This document shows positions 44,134 to 53,882 of a DNA stretch of 64,000 bases, piece by piece (the stretch's first letter is position 1; the number at the start of each line of letters is the position of its first letter). Origin of the DNA: JAGVSR01 sp963750715 (GTDB lineage Bacteria; Pseudomonadota; Alphaproteobacteria; Rhizobiales; Hyphomicrobiaceae). Below the pieces are notes generated by a model. The model did not search any database and had not been told where the DNA came from. It saw nothing but the letters and a program-made list of their open reading frames with translations. The translations under genes were made by a program, and so were the position numbers. The DNA lies in assembly GCA_963750715.1 (NCBI GenBank), contig CAVVRP010000012.1, positions 1 to 64,000 on the forward strand, written 5' to 3'.

Positions 44134-45357
44134 ATGGCTTTTCGACCAACACGCGTGCGCGAGTTGTTCGCCGCCCTGGTCATGGTGGCTTGCTGGCTGT
44201 CGGGTCCGCTCCTGCTGCCGGCCATGGCCGGCAGGGATGCGGCCGAGTTTGCCAGCACGCTCGCCGACGACGAGCGCCAGATATTCGAAGCCTACATCGC
44301 AGCCCGCAGCCGTCACGAGCAGGCGGTCGACCGGTACTGGGCTGCAATTTCAGATATGAAGGCGGGGCGCAAACGGAAGCGCGGATCGGGTGAAGCTCTG
44401 ATGTCGCAGGATTTCGTCCAGTCGTTCCCGCCCGAATACACGGGCAAACAGTTGCCTCCATCTCTGGCAAAGCGTTGGGAGGCATTTCTCGACAAGCGCG
44501 AGTCGTCGCAGCCGCCGCCCGAGCCCAAACCCGACATCGCGGAGTTCCTCGACTACGCGCGCGAGCAGTACGGTTTCATTCCCGAGCGTGTTCCCGAACG
44601 CGAGTTCAAGCGGCGCTATGCGGCTGAAGCGCTCGCACTGGGTCTGACGAAAGACCAGGTGGTTCGCGTCTACGCTCTTGAAACGAGCGGACTTGGTACC
44701 GCCGAGATGGTTGCGGGCATACATCCGATCAGGAAGACGGGCACGCCGATCTCCACGGCGATCGGATACGCGCAACTGCTTGCAGCCAACACGATTAGCG
44801 AACTGGTCAAGAGTGGTCCGAACTTCACTGCGCGGCTTCGGGCTCTCGCCGCGCGTTCCAGTGATACGGCGCGCAAGGCGTCGCTACTCGGCAAAGCCGA
44901 GGCACTGGGGGAGATGGCCGCCGTCGCCAGGTCGATGCCGGACAGCTGGGATCGCCATATGGCCTTCGCGCGGACGCCGAAGGGGCTCGGCATGCACGCC
45001 ATCAACGTCGATGGAGACATCGGTCCTTGGCTGCAAGTGATCAAGCTTAAGGGGCTTCAGAGCACGGCGGCCAAGAAGGGCAGAACGGATCTCACGGGGG
45101 CCGAGATCGAGCTGATGAATCTCGCAGGGCCCGGTACCGGTCTTGAAATGATGCTGCCCGCGGCGAAGAATGCGCCAACGCCGAATTTCTTCGCTCGCGC
45201 CGCCTATTGGCGCAATACGATCGTGCGCGGCAAGACGGCGTCGGAACTCCTGGCGGCTCTCGACGAGCGCATGGACACCAACATCAAGAATCCCGGCGCG
45301 ATCGAGTTTGCGGCGGTGTTCGATGAATTGTCCGCGCAGGAGGCTGCGGGAAGATAA
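44134..45357 (+). CDS. Secreted protein, transglycosylase-like core
   Basis: The 407-residue protein has a signal peptide (about 8-33, cleavage near AMA) and no further membrane segments. The centre reads VVRVYALETSGLGTAEMVAG (about 191-210) followed by TPISTAIGYAQLLAANT. An E-T/S-x-G helix followed by S-x-A-x-G-x-A-Q-L resembles the catalytic Glu and the downstream motif of lytic transglycosylases, so a peptidoglycan-related role is possible. The family is not known to me beyond this. ATG 44134 has AAGGA seven bases upstream. Compare the weakly similar protein at 18494-19633. Confidence 0.7.
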   Translation: MAFRPTRVRELFAALVMVACWLSGPLLLPAMAGRDAAEFASTLADDERQIFEAYIAARSRHEQAVDRYWAAISDMKAGRKRKRGSGEALMSQDFVQSFPPEYTGKQLPPSLAKRWEAFLDKRESSQPPPEPKPDIAEFLDYAREQYGFIPERVPEREFKRRYAAEALALGLTKDQVVRVYALETSGLGTAEMVAGIHPIRKTGTPISTAIGYAQLLAANTISELVKSGPNFTARLRALAARSSDTARKASLLGKAEALGEMAAVARSMPDSWDRHMAFARTPKGLGMHAINVDGDIGPWLQVIKLKGLQSTAAKKGRTDLTGAEIELMNLAGPGTGLEMMLPAAKNAPTPNFFARAAYWRNTIVRGKTASELLAALDERMDTNIKNPGAIEFAAVFDELSAQEAAGR

Positions 45358-45375
45358 GCCGATGGCCGGTCTTCG

Positions 45376-46284
45376 TTAAGGCCACTTCACCACGGGCGGC
45401 ATGGAAGACAGGATGCTGTCGACGTTGCCGCCGGTCTTGAGGCCAAACGTAGTGCCGCGGTCGTAGAGCAGGTTGTATTCGACGTAGCGGCCACGGCGGA
45501 TCAATTGCTCCTCACGATCGGTCTCGGTCCACGGCGTGGCATAGTTGCCGCGCACCAGCATCGGATAGACCTGCAGGAGGGCGCGACCGACGTCCTGGGT
45601 AAACGCGAACGCCGCATTCCATCCGCCGTCGTCGTCCGAAGGCGTCAGGTAATCGTAGAAGATGCCGCCTATGCCGCGCATCTCTTTGCGGTGGGGCAGA
45701 TAGAAGTACTCGTCGCACCATTCCTTGTAGCGCTTGTAGTCGGCGATCTTGTGGGGCTCGCAGGCGCGATACATCGCGACGTGGAAGGCGGCAGTATCGG
45801 TGTCGCTCTGCGTCCGGCGGCGGTCGAGCACGGGGGTGAGGTCGGCGCCGCCGCCGAACCACCACTTCGACGTCACCACCATGCGCGTGTTCATGTGAAC
45901 GGCCGGCACGTTGGGGTTCTGTGGGTGAGCAATGAGGGAGATGCCCGATGCCCAGAAGTTGGGGTTCTCTTCGGCGCCCGGGATCTGCTTGCGGAATTCC
46001 GGCGCAAACTCACCGTGGACGGTCGACGTATGGACGCCAACCTTTTCGAACACTCGGCCATGCATCATGGACATCACGCCGCCGCCGCCGGGCTTACCAA
46101 CTGGTTCCGTGCGATTCCACGGGACGCGAACAAAGCGGCCTGCCGCGACCCCGGCAGGTGCGGTTTCTGCGGGAACCGTGTTCTCCAGCTTCTCGAAAGC
46201 GGCGCAGATCTGGTCGCGTATATCCTCGAACCAGGCGCGGGCCGATGCTTTATGGGCTTCGAGAACGTCGATGGGCATGTCCAT
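45376..46284 (-). CDS. hemF: Oxygen-dependent coproporphyrinogen III oxidase
   Basis: HemF converts coproporphyrinogen III to protoporphyrinogen IX in aerobic heme and chlorophyll synthesis. The 302-residue sequence shows the family signatures GGGVMSMMHGRVFEKVGVHT, SLIAHPQNPNVPAVHMNTR, WWFGGGADLTPVL, GIGGIFYD and GRYVEYNLLYDRGTTFGLKTGG. ATG 46284 follows GAGGA. It faces the secreted protein gene with only 18 bases between the stops. An FNR-type site could regulate it, but none was identified. Confidence 0.96.
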   Translation of the reverse strand: MDMPIDVLEAHKASARAWFEDIRDQICAAFEKLENTVPAETAPAGVAAGRFVRVPWNRTEPVGKPGGGGVMSMMHGRVFEKVGVHTSTVHGEFAPEFRKQIPGAEENPNFWASGISLIAHPQNPNVPAVHMNTRMVVTSKWWFGGGADLTPVLDRRRTQSDTDTAAFHVAMYRACEPHKIADYKRYKEWCDEYFYLPHRKEMRGIGGIFYDYLTPSDDDGGWNAAFAFTQDVGRALLQVYPMLVRGNYATPWTETDREEQLIRRGRYVEYNLLYDRGTTFGLKTGGNVDSILSSMPPVVKWP

Positions 46285-46481
46285 GTGTCTGTCCTCGGAA
46301 GGGTCGGGCCCGGAAAGGATCGGGCATAGGAATGGCGTGGGCCGGGGAACGATCGGGGCTTGTCATTGTTTTGGCATGATGGGTGTTTAGCGGATACTCT
46401 CTTCAAGGCAAATTGAGAAGCTGTCCATCATCTCCAGGCATCCGGCCGGGAGCCCGGGACGGTTCATCGTAAAATCCCCAA

Positions 46482-48368
46482 GTGAGCTGTCCCGTGCGCC
46501 GCCTGTTCCATTGGTTTGAGAGCTACATCGAACCCTTCGCCGGGTCCAGCGTCGTGCGTCCGCCCGACACGCTGGGCGCGTTCTACTGGTATTTCGTCCG
46601 CCAGGCGTGGCCGGGGTTCGCGGCACTTCTGGTCATGGGCTTCATGGGCGCGGTTATCGAGGCCTCGCTGTTTGCCTTCGTCGGCAGTCTGGTCGACCTG
46701 ATGCGGGCAGCCAGGACGCCGGAAACATTCATTGCCGACCACTGGAATACCCTTGTCTTCATGGGTGTCGTGGCCGCGGTCATCCGACCGCTGGTGTCGT
46801 TCCTGCACGATCTCATCAAGCACCAGATGATCGGCGGATCATTCACGACGCTCGTACGTTGGCAAAGTCACGCCTACGTCCTGCGGCAGTCCTTGAATTT
46901 CTTCCAGAACGATTTCGCCGGCCGCGTCGCCAACAAAATCGTACAATCGGGCGCGGCGGTCAGAGAGTCGGTGGTTCAGGCCATCGACGCGATCTGGTTC
47001 GTGGCCATTTACTGGCTGACGGCCGGTGTGCTGTTCGTGCAGGCCGACGTGCGCCTGCTTGCCCCGCTGATCGTCTGGTTCGTCGGCTACGCCGGCGTAC
47101 TCTGGTACTTCGTGCCGCGCGTGAAACAGCGCGCGGTGCGCACGAGCGAGGCGCGTTCCATGCTGACGGGGCGTATTGTCGACAGCTACACGAACATTCT
47201 CACCGTCAAGTTGTTCGCCCATACCGAGCGCGAAGACGTTTACGCAAGCTCCGCCATGCGCGAGCAACTCGACCGGCTGCAGGAACAGCTGCGCCTCACC
47301 ACACTCATGGAAACCTCGCTGTTTGCCATAAACGGCGTATTGATGGTTGCGATCTCGGCGCTTGCCATCTGGCTTTGGAGCGTCAACGCCGTGACGATCG
47401 GCGCGATTGCTCTCGTCATGGGTCTCACCATCCGCATCGTCAACATGTCCGGCTGGGTCATGTGGACGGTGGCTGGAATCTTCGAGAACCTCGGCATTGC
47501 GCACGAGAGCATGGAAACGATCTCGCGGCCGTGGAGCCTTTTGGACCGGCCTCAGGCCAAGGCCCTGGCCGTGACAAAGGGAGAGATCCGCTTCGAAGAC
47601 GTCGATTTCCGTTACGGACGGGCGCGCACTTTCGACGACAGCCGCGCGGGTGGCGTCATAGAAGGCATGAATCTGACAATCACGCCGGGAGAAAAGGTGG
47701 GCCTCGTCGGCCGCTCGGGCGCTGGCAAGTCGACACTCGTCAGCCTGTTGATGCGCTTCTACGACATCGAGGGCGGCCGCATCCTGATTGACGGGCAGGA
47801 TATCCGCGACGTGACGCAGGACAGCCTGCGCGCGCAGATCGGTCTAGTCACGCAAGATACGTCGCTGCTGCATCGCTCCGTTGCCGACAACATTCTCTAC
47901 GGACGGCCCGAGGCCGGTGACGAAGCGATGCATCGCGCGGCCGCGCGGGCGCACGCGGACGAATTCATACCCGGCCTTGAGGATCTCGCCGGCCGCAGAG
48001 GCTATGGGGCTCACGTCGGCGAGCGCGGGGTCAAACTATCGGGCGGTCAGCGCCAGCGCATCGCAATCGCACGCGTGCTGCTGAAGAATGCGCCGATCCT
48101 CGTGCTTGATGAAGCGACAAGCGCACTCGACAGCGAGGTCGAAGCGGCGATCCAGGAGAGCCTGATGGACCTCATGGCCGGCAAGACGGTCATTGCCATC
48201 GCGCATCGGCTGTCGACGATCGCCGCCATGGATCGGCTCGTCATTATGGATCGCGGCCGCATCGTCGAGCAGGGCAGCCACAAGGAGCTTTTGAAGCGCG
48301 GCGGCCTTTACGCGGATCTCTGGCGCCACCAGTCGGGCGGCTTCCTCGCCAAGGAAGCAGCAGAGTAG
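46482..48368 (+). CDS. ABC exporter, fused membrane and ATPase domains
   Basis: The 628-residue half-transporter has six membrane segments (about 30-320) and a C-terminal ATPase: Walker A GRSGAGKST, Q-loop LVTQDTS, signature LSGGQRQRIAIARVL, Walker B ILVLDEATSALD and switch His AIAHRLSTIA. The family (GxxMsbA/HlyB-like, with FQNDFAGRVANKI and RGGLYADLWRHQSGGF) usually forms homodimers or pairs with a neighbour. The likely start is GTG 46482. Substrate is unknown. A decayed tandem copy follows, so a former heterodimer is possible. Confidence 0.9.
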   Translation: MSCPVRRLFHWFESYIEPFAGSSVVRPPDTLGAFYWYFVRQAWPGFAALLVMGFMGAVIEASLFAFVGSLVDLMRAARTPETFIADHWNTLVFMGVVAAVIRPLVSFLHDLIKHQMIGGSFTTLVRWQSHAYVLRQSLNFFQNDFAGRVANKIVQSGAAVRESVVQAIDAIWFVAIYWLTAGVLFVQADVRLLAPLIVWFVGYAGVLWYFVPRVKQRAVRTSEARSMLTGRIVDSYTNILTVKLFAHTEREDVYASSAMREQLDRLQEQLRLTTLMETSLFAINGVLMVAISALAIWLWSVNAVTIGAIALVMGLTIRIVNMSGWVMWTVAGIFENLGIAHESMETISRPWSLLDRPQAKALAVTKGEIRFEDVDFRYGRARTFDDSRAGGVIEGMNLTITPGEKVGLVGRSGAGKSTLVSLLMRFYDIEGGRILIDGQDIRDVTQDSLRAQIGLVTQDTSLLHRSVADNILYGRPEAGDEAMHRAAARAHADEFIPGLEDLAGRRGYGAHVGERGVKLSGGQRQRIAIARVLLKNAPILVLDEATSALDSEVEAAIQESLMDLMAGKTVIAIAHRLSTIAAMDRLVIMDRGRIVEQGSHKELLKRGGLYADLWRHQSGGFLAKEAAE

Positions 48369-48462
48369 CAATTCCCACGCCCCATGTCGTCGGATAAGAG
48401 AAGGCGAGGGCAGTAGGGCGATCCGGCCCATCGCCGCGATCGAGAAAGAGATCTATATCTAG

Positions 48463-50301
48463 ATGTTCACTTTCTTCGAGCGCTTGATCGACCCGTACCG
48501 CGTCGTGCCTCTCGACCCTCCGCCGCCGGGTCTGGCAGCGTTCGTCTGGTTTTACATCCGTCCCATCTGGCCGCTTGCCGCGCTTATCGCCAGTCTGAGC
48601 GCGCTCACCGCCATGTTCGAAATGGCGATGCTCGATTACTTCGGCAACTTCGTCGATCTGATGACTAACGCCAACCGAGAAACGTTCTTAGCCGATCACG
48701 GAGGGGAAATGTTCAAGATCGGCGTACTCGTACTCGTCGTCCTGCCCTTGCTGACGGTGGTTTGGGAACTGCTCTTCCATCAGTCGTTCGCCGGCAACTT
48801 CCCGATGATGGTTCGATGGCAGAGCCACCGCTATATCCTGCGCCAGTCACTGGCCTACTTTCAGGATGACTTTGCGGGCCGGCTTGCCAACACCGTTATG
48901 CAGACGTCACTTGCAATCCGCGACAGCCTGGAAAAATTCATCAAAACGATCGTGTATGCGCTCGTGTATGTCGCCAGTGCTTTGTTCCTACTGGCGTCGA
49001 CGGACTGGCGGCTGGCCGTGCCGCTCACGCTTTGGGTCATCGCCTATGCCCTAACGGCCAGCTACTTCATGCCACGACTAGCCGCGCTGTCAGAAGCGCA
49101 GGCCGATGCGCGCTCGCTGATGACCGGCTGCGTCATTGACAGCTACACCAACATAATGGCGGTCAAGCTGTTCGCGCACAGCGCCGCCGAGGCTTCCTAT
49201 GCGCGCGAAAGTATGGATGCCTTCATGCAGACGGTTCACCAGCAGATGCGGCTGGTGACGAAGCTCAATATCTGCCTGCGTCTCATGAACTAGGCATTGA
49301 TGGCGATGACCGTGATCGCGTCTGTCCTTCTGTGGGGCGCTGGCTTAGTGATCGTGGGTCCCATTGCTGTCGCGGTGGCTCTGGCGCTTCGTCTTGATGC
49401 CCTGTCGGACTGGGTACTTTGGGAGGTTGCCGGTCTTTTCGAAGCGGTTGGCGTCATCAGAGATGGAACCAAGTCGCTTTCGAAGCCGATTGCCATTCTG
49501 GATGCGCCGGGCGGCAAGCCGCTCGTCGTGACCAAGGGTGCAATCTCGTTCGAAGGAATTCGCTTTCATTACGGCCGCGCCAGCGGCGTCATCGACGGTC
49601 TGGATCTGAAAATCGCGCCGGGTGAGAAGGTCGGCCTCGTTGGCTGTTCGGGCGCCGGCAAGTCCACGCTTATCAATCTGCTTCTGCGCTTCTTCGAACC
49701 CGAGGCAGGCCGCGTCCTTATCGACGGACAGGACATCCGGTTCGTGACGCAGGACAGCCTGCGACGCGCCATCGGAGTGGTAACGCAGGATACCTCGCTG
49801 CTCCACCGTTCGGTCGGGGACAATCTTCTCTACGGCCGTCCGGATGCAAAGCCAGACGAGGTCGTGCGAGCAACACAATTGGCGGCCGCCGACCAGTTCA
49901 TATCCAGACTAACCGATACGGAAGGGCGTGACGGACTGTCCGCGATGGTTGGCGAGCGCGGCGTCAAGCATTCAGGCGGACAGCGCCAGCGGATCGCGAT
50001 CGCACGGGTATTCCTCAAGGATGCCCCGATCCTCATCCTCGACGAGGCAACGAGCGCCCTCGACAGCGAGGTCGAGGCAGCGATTCAAGAGCAGCTGATG
50101 AACTTGATGGACGAAAAAACCGTCATCGCCATCGCGAATCGCCTGTCAACGATCGCGGCGATGGACCGGCTCGTGGTCATGGATCAGGGTCGGATCGTCG
50201 AGCACGGCACGCATGAGGTGCTGATCTCGCGCGATGGACTGTATGCCTCACTCTGGAAGCGCCAGTCTGGCGGCTTTGTTGCCGACGAAGCGGCCGAGTG
50301 A
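48463..50301 (+). pseudogene. Second ABC exporter copy with nonsense codon
   Basis: This copy aligns with the preceding exporter along its whole length (ESWQSHRYILRQSLAYFQDD against QSHAYVLRQSLNFFQND). A TAG at 49291-49293 splits it inside the membrane domain, where the first copy has Gly in AINGVLM. The second part also has decayed ATPase motifs: Walker A is GCSGAGKST, the signature is HSGGQ instead of LSGGQ, and the switch His is Asn (AIANRLSTIA). Three independent changes argue for a true pseudogene rather than a sequencing error. If suppressed or expressed in two parts, it would still be catalytically weak. Confidence 0.8.
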
Positions 50302-50307
50302 TGCGGA

Positions 50308-51261
50308 TCAGCCGCTCAGCCGGTTGATCGCCGCGATCAGGGCCGATTCCACTCCGGCTTCGGTTCCCGCATGTCCTGCCGTCTCTATGTATTCGATCGT
50401 GCAGCCGGGCCAGGCGGCTGCAACGGCGGCAGCTGTGCGGGGTGGACATAGTAGGTCATAGCGGCCCTGCACGATGTGGCCTGGAATGCCGTTCAGGCGG
50501 CCGGCGTTCCGCAGGAGCTGGTCCGGCTCAAGAAAGAAATCGTGCCGGATGTAATGAGCTTCTATAATTGGGGTGGGCGGCAGCCGTGTCGGCAATGCTG
50601 CGGGATCGGGCAGCTGCGCGCCATGCGGATTGAGCTCCGAGAGCGCGCGCTCGTAGGCGTTCCAGATATGAGCAGCGGGCATCATCACGGTCGGGTCTTC
50701 GCTCGTCAGCCGCGCGAGATAAGCCGCCAAAGGGTTGTCGCGCTCGGCCGCCGGCAGGAAATTTACGAACGCATCGTACAACTCCGGCCTGAAAATCTTC
50801 GGACCGTCGACGAAGGCCCAATGTACTTCGTCGGTCGTACCGAGGAATATCGCCCGCAACACCATGCCGGTGACGCGCTCGGGGTGGGTTTGTGCATAGG
50901 CGAGGGCGAGCGTCGAGCCCCATGAGCCGCCGACGACGAACCACTTATCGATGCCTAATTGCTTCCGGATCCTCTCAATGTCTGCGATCAGGTGAGCCGT
51001 GGTGTTGGCTATGGTGGAGAGGTAGGGATGGCTGCGGCCAGAGCCGCGCTGGTCGAACAGAATGGCGTTGAAGCGGCTTGGATCGAACAGCGCCCTGTGC
51101 CTGTGCTGGGATCCGCTGCCGGGGCCGCCGTGCAGGAAGAGGGCCGGGACGCCATCCGGCCGGCCGCACTGTTCGACATAAAGCCAGTGCCCGTCGCCGA
51201 CCTCCAGGGAGATCGCTTCGAAGGGGCGGATGATCTGGTCGGGTGGGGTTGATGAGGACAA
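50308..51261 (-). CDS. pip: Proline iminopeptidase
   Basis: The alpha/beta hydrolase removes N-terminal proline from peptides. HGGPGSG (oxyanion region, about 41-47) and the nucleophile elbow GGSWGSTLALAYA are diagnostic; the Asp lies in GRYDLLCPP and the catalytic His in ETAGHAG. The rest (FDQRGSGRS, EPDQLLRNAGRLNGIPGHIVQGRYD) matches the family. The start is set at TTG 51261 because the ORF further upstream overlaps trmL; length is then 317, as usual. It converges with the ABC pseudogene. Confidence 0.9.
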   Translation of the reverse strand: MSSSTPPDQIIRPFEAISLEVGDGHWLYVEQCGRPDGVPALFLHGGPGSGSQHRHRALFDPSRFNAILFDQRGSGRSHPYLSTIANTTAHLIADIERIRKQLGIDKWFVVGGSWGSTLALAYAQTHPERVTGMVLRAIFLGTTDEVHWAFVDGPKIFRPELYDAFVNFLPAAERDNPLAAYLARLTSEDPTVMMPAAHIWNAYERALSELNPHGAQLPDPAALPTRLPPTPIIEAHYIRHDFFLEPDQLLRNAGRLNGIPGHIVQGRYDLLCPPRTAAAVAAAWPGCTIEYIETAGHAGTEAGVESALIAAINRLSG

Positions 51262-51298
51262 GCAACTCGCCCGGCGGTTGAGGGTGTGTCTCAATTGC

Positions 51299-51793
51299 CT
51301 AGCCTGCCGGGGAGGGGAACTCAAACCCTCCCGTCTGCCGCAGGGCCTCGCCCAGGACGATTGCGGCTGCGACGGCAATATTGAGCGATCGCAAGCCGGG
51401 GCGCATCGCGATGCGGATACGCGCGTCGGCCGCCTCATGGACCGCTTTTGGAAGTCCGGCGCTTTCGCGGCCGAGCAGCAGGATATCGTCGGCGCAGAAT
51501 CGAAATCCGATATGGTTCACGGCGCCATGAGTGGTCAACGCGATGAGCCGTGGCGGCGGAGCGAGAACCCGTCGTGCGCTTTGGAAGGCGCCCCAGCTTT
51601 CGTGACGCACGAGGTCAACATAGGCCAGATAATCGAGGCCGGCTCGACGCAGGCTGCGGTCGCTAATGTCGAACCCCGCCGGGCCGATGACATCCACGCT
51701 CACGGCGAGGCAGGCGGAAAGCCGCAGGATTGTGCCGGTGTTTTGCGGTATGTCCGGTTGATAAAGGGCGAGCCGCACGGTCGGGTTTCTCAT
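51299..51793 (-). CDS. trmL: tRNA (cytidine/uridine-34 2'-O) methyltransferase
   Basis: TrmL methylates the wobble base ribose of tRNA-Leu isoacceptors. The 164-residue SPOUT protein shows MRNPTVRLALYQPDIPQNTG at the start, GRESAGLP (the knot loop) and MRPGLRSLNIAVAAAIVLGE at the end. ATG 51793 is taken because it gives the family's usual beginning; the frame is open further up without homology. It lies divergent to petA with about 200 bases between, an arrangement typical of the order. Confidence 0.93.
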   Translation of the reverse strand: MRNPTVRLALYQPDIPQNTGTILRLSACLAVSVDVIGPAGFDISDRSLRRAGLDYLAYVDLVRHESWGAFQSARRVLAPPPRLIALTTHGAVNHIGFRFCADDILLLGRESAGLPKAVHEAADARIRIAMRPGLRSLNIAVAAAIVLGEALRQTGGFEFPSPAG

Positions 51794-51994
51794 AGGTATG
51801 TTGACATTGCCCCGGCCATGGCAGATGCACGATGCAGGGCTGGGGCGCATAATGCGGCGAAACGATGCAAGGGGAGTGCGCGGCAAATCGCGCTGTTCAG
51901 GGGCCACGTAAATCGTGGCATTGCAGGCTGCTCTATACATACCGAACCAACATGGCCGCGCCCGGTGGCGCGCAGGGTCGTACTGGAGGCACAC

Positions 51995-52568
51995 GTGGCA
52001 ACCCATGCCGAAGAACCCAATCGCCGGGACTTTATAGTCCTCGCTGGCAACGTGTTCGTCGCGGTCGGCGCCGCGGTTGCGCTGTGGCCGTTCATCGCGC
52101 AGATGAATCCCGAACTCCAGCGCTCAGGCTCTGGCTTCCGTCGACATCGACCTTTCGCCGATCAAGGAAGGCCAGGCCATCACGGCCATGTGGCGCGGCA
52201 AACCGATTTTCATTCGCAACCGCACAAAAGAAGAAATTGCGGCCGCCGAGAAGGTGAACATCGCTGACCTGCGCGATCAAAGCGCCCGCAACCTAGCCCT
52301 TCCCGAATCCGATCCCGCGACCGACGCCAACCGGACCAAGAAGGGTCACGAGAACTGGCTGATCATGATCGGCATTTGCACGCACCTCGGCTGTATCCCC
52401 AAGGGGCAGGCGATGGGCGACGCCAGGGGGGACTTCGGCGGCTGGTTCTGCCCCTGTCACGGTTCGCATTACGACACGGCCGGACGCATCCGTAAGGGAC
52501 CGGCTCCGCGTAATCTTGAAGTGCCGCCTTACAATTTCACTTCTGATACCAAGATCAAGATCGGCTAG
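51995..52568 (+). CDS. petA: Ubiquinol-cytochrome c reductase, Rieske iron-sulfur subunit, one frameshift
   Basis: The Rieske protein carries the [2Fe-2S] cluster of the bc1 complex. GTG 51995 follows GGAGG. The N-terminus (NRRDFIVLAGNVFVAVGAAV) is the Tat-type membrane anchor. Cluster ligands lie in CTHLGC and CPCHGSHYD. In the data the frame breaks after QMNP: the bases cccgaactccagcg contain one extra A at 52113-52114. Without it the protein reads NPDSSAQALASVDIDLSPIK and continues to the stop at 52568 (190 residues). Since the operon is otherwise perfect, the insertion is probably a sequencing error. Confidence 0.9.
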
Positions 52569-52581
52569 AGAGATCGCACAT

Positions 52582-53871
52582 ATGTCAGGTCACGAGTCGA
52601 GCTACGCCCCTACGTCGCGCTGGGGAAAATGGTGGGACGAACGGCTGCCCGTCGCACGGATGATGCATGGACAGGTCGTCGACTTCCCGACGCCGCGCAA
52701 CCTTAATTATATGTGGACGTTCGGCGGCATTCTCACGTTTTTCCTCGTCGCACAGATCGTCACCGGCGTTGTCCTGGCCATGCACTACGTGCCCTCGGCT
52801 GACGCTGCCTTCAATTCGATCGAACACATCCGCCGCGACGTGAACTACGGCTGGCTGATGCGCAGCATGCACGCGGTCGGCGCGTCGATGTTCTTCGTCG
52901 CCGTCTATATTCATATCTTCCGTGGGCTCTATTACGGGTCGTACAAGGCGCCGCGCGAGGTCCTGTGGGTCCTTGGCGTGTTCATCTTCCTGGCGATGAT
53001 GGCCACCGCATTCCTGGGCTACTCGCTTCCATGGGGCCAGATGAGCTTCTGGGGCGTTACCGTCATCACCAACCTGTTCTCCGCGCTCGATGGCGTCGTG
53101 GCGGGTCTTGGAACGGCGATCACCGAGTGGCTCTGGGGCGGCTACGCCGTTTCGGGCGTCACTCTCAACCGCTTCTTCTCGCTGCATTATCTTTTACCGT
53201 TCGTCATCTTCGGTCTTGTTATCCTGCATATCTGGGCTCTCCACATTGCCGGCCAGAACAACCCGTCGGGACTGGATGTGAAGTCGAACGCCGATACGGT
53301 GCCGATGTACCCATACGCGGTGGCGAAGGATGCGGTCGGCATGTTCGCATTCTTGTTGCTGTTCGCCTGGTTCGTGTTTTTCCTGCCGGACTACCTGGGC
53401 CACGCGGATAACTACATTCCCGCCAACCCGCTGGTGACGCCGCCGCATATCGTTCCTGAATGGTACTTCCTGCCGTTCTATGCGATCCTGCGCGCCATCC
53501 CCTCGAAGCTCGGCGGTGTGATCGCGATGTTCTCAGCGGTCCTCATCCTGTTGTTCGTGCCGTGGCTCGATACCAGCCGCGTGCGCTCGGCGAAGTACCG
53601 GCCGATCTTCAAGTGGTTCTTCTGGTACTTCGTGTTCACCTGCGTTGCGCTGGGCTGGTTGGGTTCGATGCCGGCAGAGCAGCCATACGTGTTCTGGGCG
53701 CAGTTCTTCACGTTTTGCTACTTCTCCTACTTCCTGCTTGTGCTGCCAATCGTCGGCATCATAGAGACGCCGAGGGTGCTGCCCCGCTCGATCTCTGAGT
53801 CCGTGCTCGGCCGCGGGGCGGGCGGTGCTGGTCTTCCGGCCGCCGCCGCAGCTGCGCCAGAGAAACGCTGA
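52582..53871 (+). CDS. petB: Cytochrome b of the bc1 complex
   Basis: The 429-residue cytochrome b holds the two b hemes and the Qo and Qi sites. Eight membrane helices are visible. The bis-His ligands lie in RSMHAVGASMFFVAVYIHIFR and SLHYLLPFVIFGLVILHIWALH. The Qo-site motif is PEWY (in VTPPHIVPEWYFLPFYAILRAIPSK). An Ala/Gly-rich C-terminal tail (GGAGLPAAAAAAPEKR) is common in rhizobia. It follows petA by 13 bases and precedes petC by 11. Confidence 0.97.
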   Translation: MSGHESSYAPTSRWGKWWDERLPVARMMHGQVVDFPTPRNLNYMWTFGGILTFFLVAQIVTGVVLAMHYVPSADAAFNSIEHIRRDVNYGWLMRSMHAVGASMFFVAVYIHIFRGLYYGSYKAPREVLWVLGVFIFLAMMATAFLGYSLPWGQMSFWGVTVITNLFSALDGVVAGLGTAITEWLWGGYAVSGVTLNRFFSLHYLLPFVIFGLVILHIWALHIAGQNNPSGLDVKSNADTVPMYPYAVAKDAVGMFAFLLLFAWFVFFLPDYLGHADNYIPANPLVTPPHIVPEWYFLPFYAILRAIPSKLGGVIAMFSAVLILLFVPWLDTSRVRSAKYRPIFKWFFWYFVFTCVALGWLGSMPAEQPYVFWAQFFTFCYFSYFLLVLPIVGIIETPRVLPRSISESVLGRGAGGAGLPAAAAAAPEKR

Positions 53872-53882
53872 GAGGACACGTC

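Noticed and set aside
52100..52130. Programmed ribosomal frameshift in petA
   Set aside because: No slippery heptamer or downstream structure; one extra base at a GANTC site is a simpler explanation.
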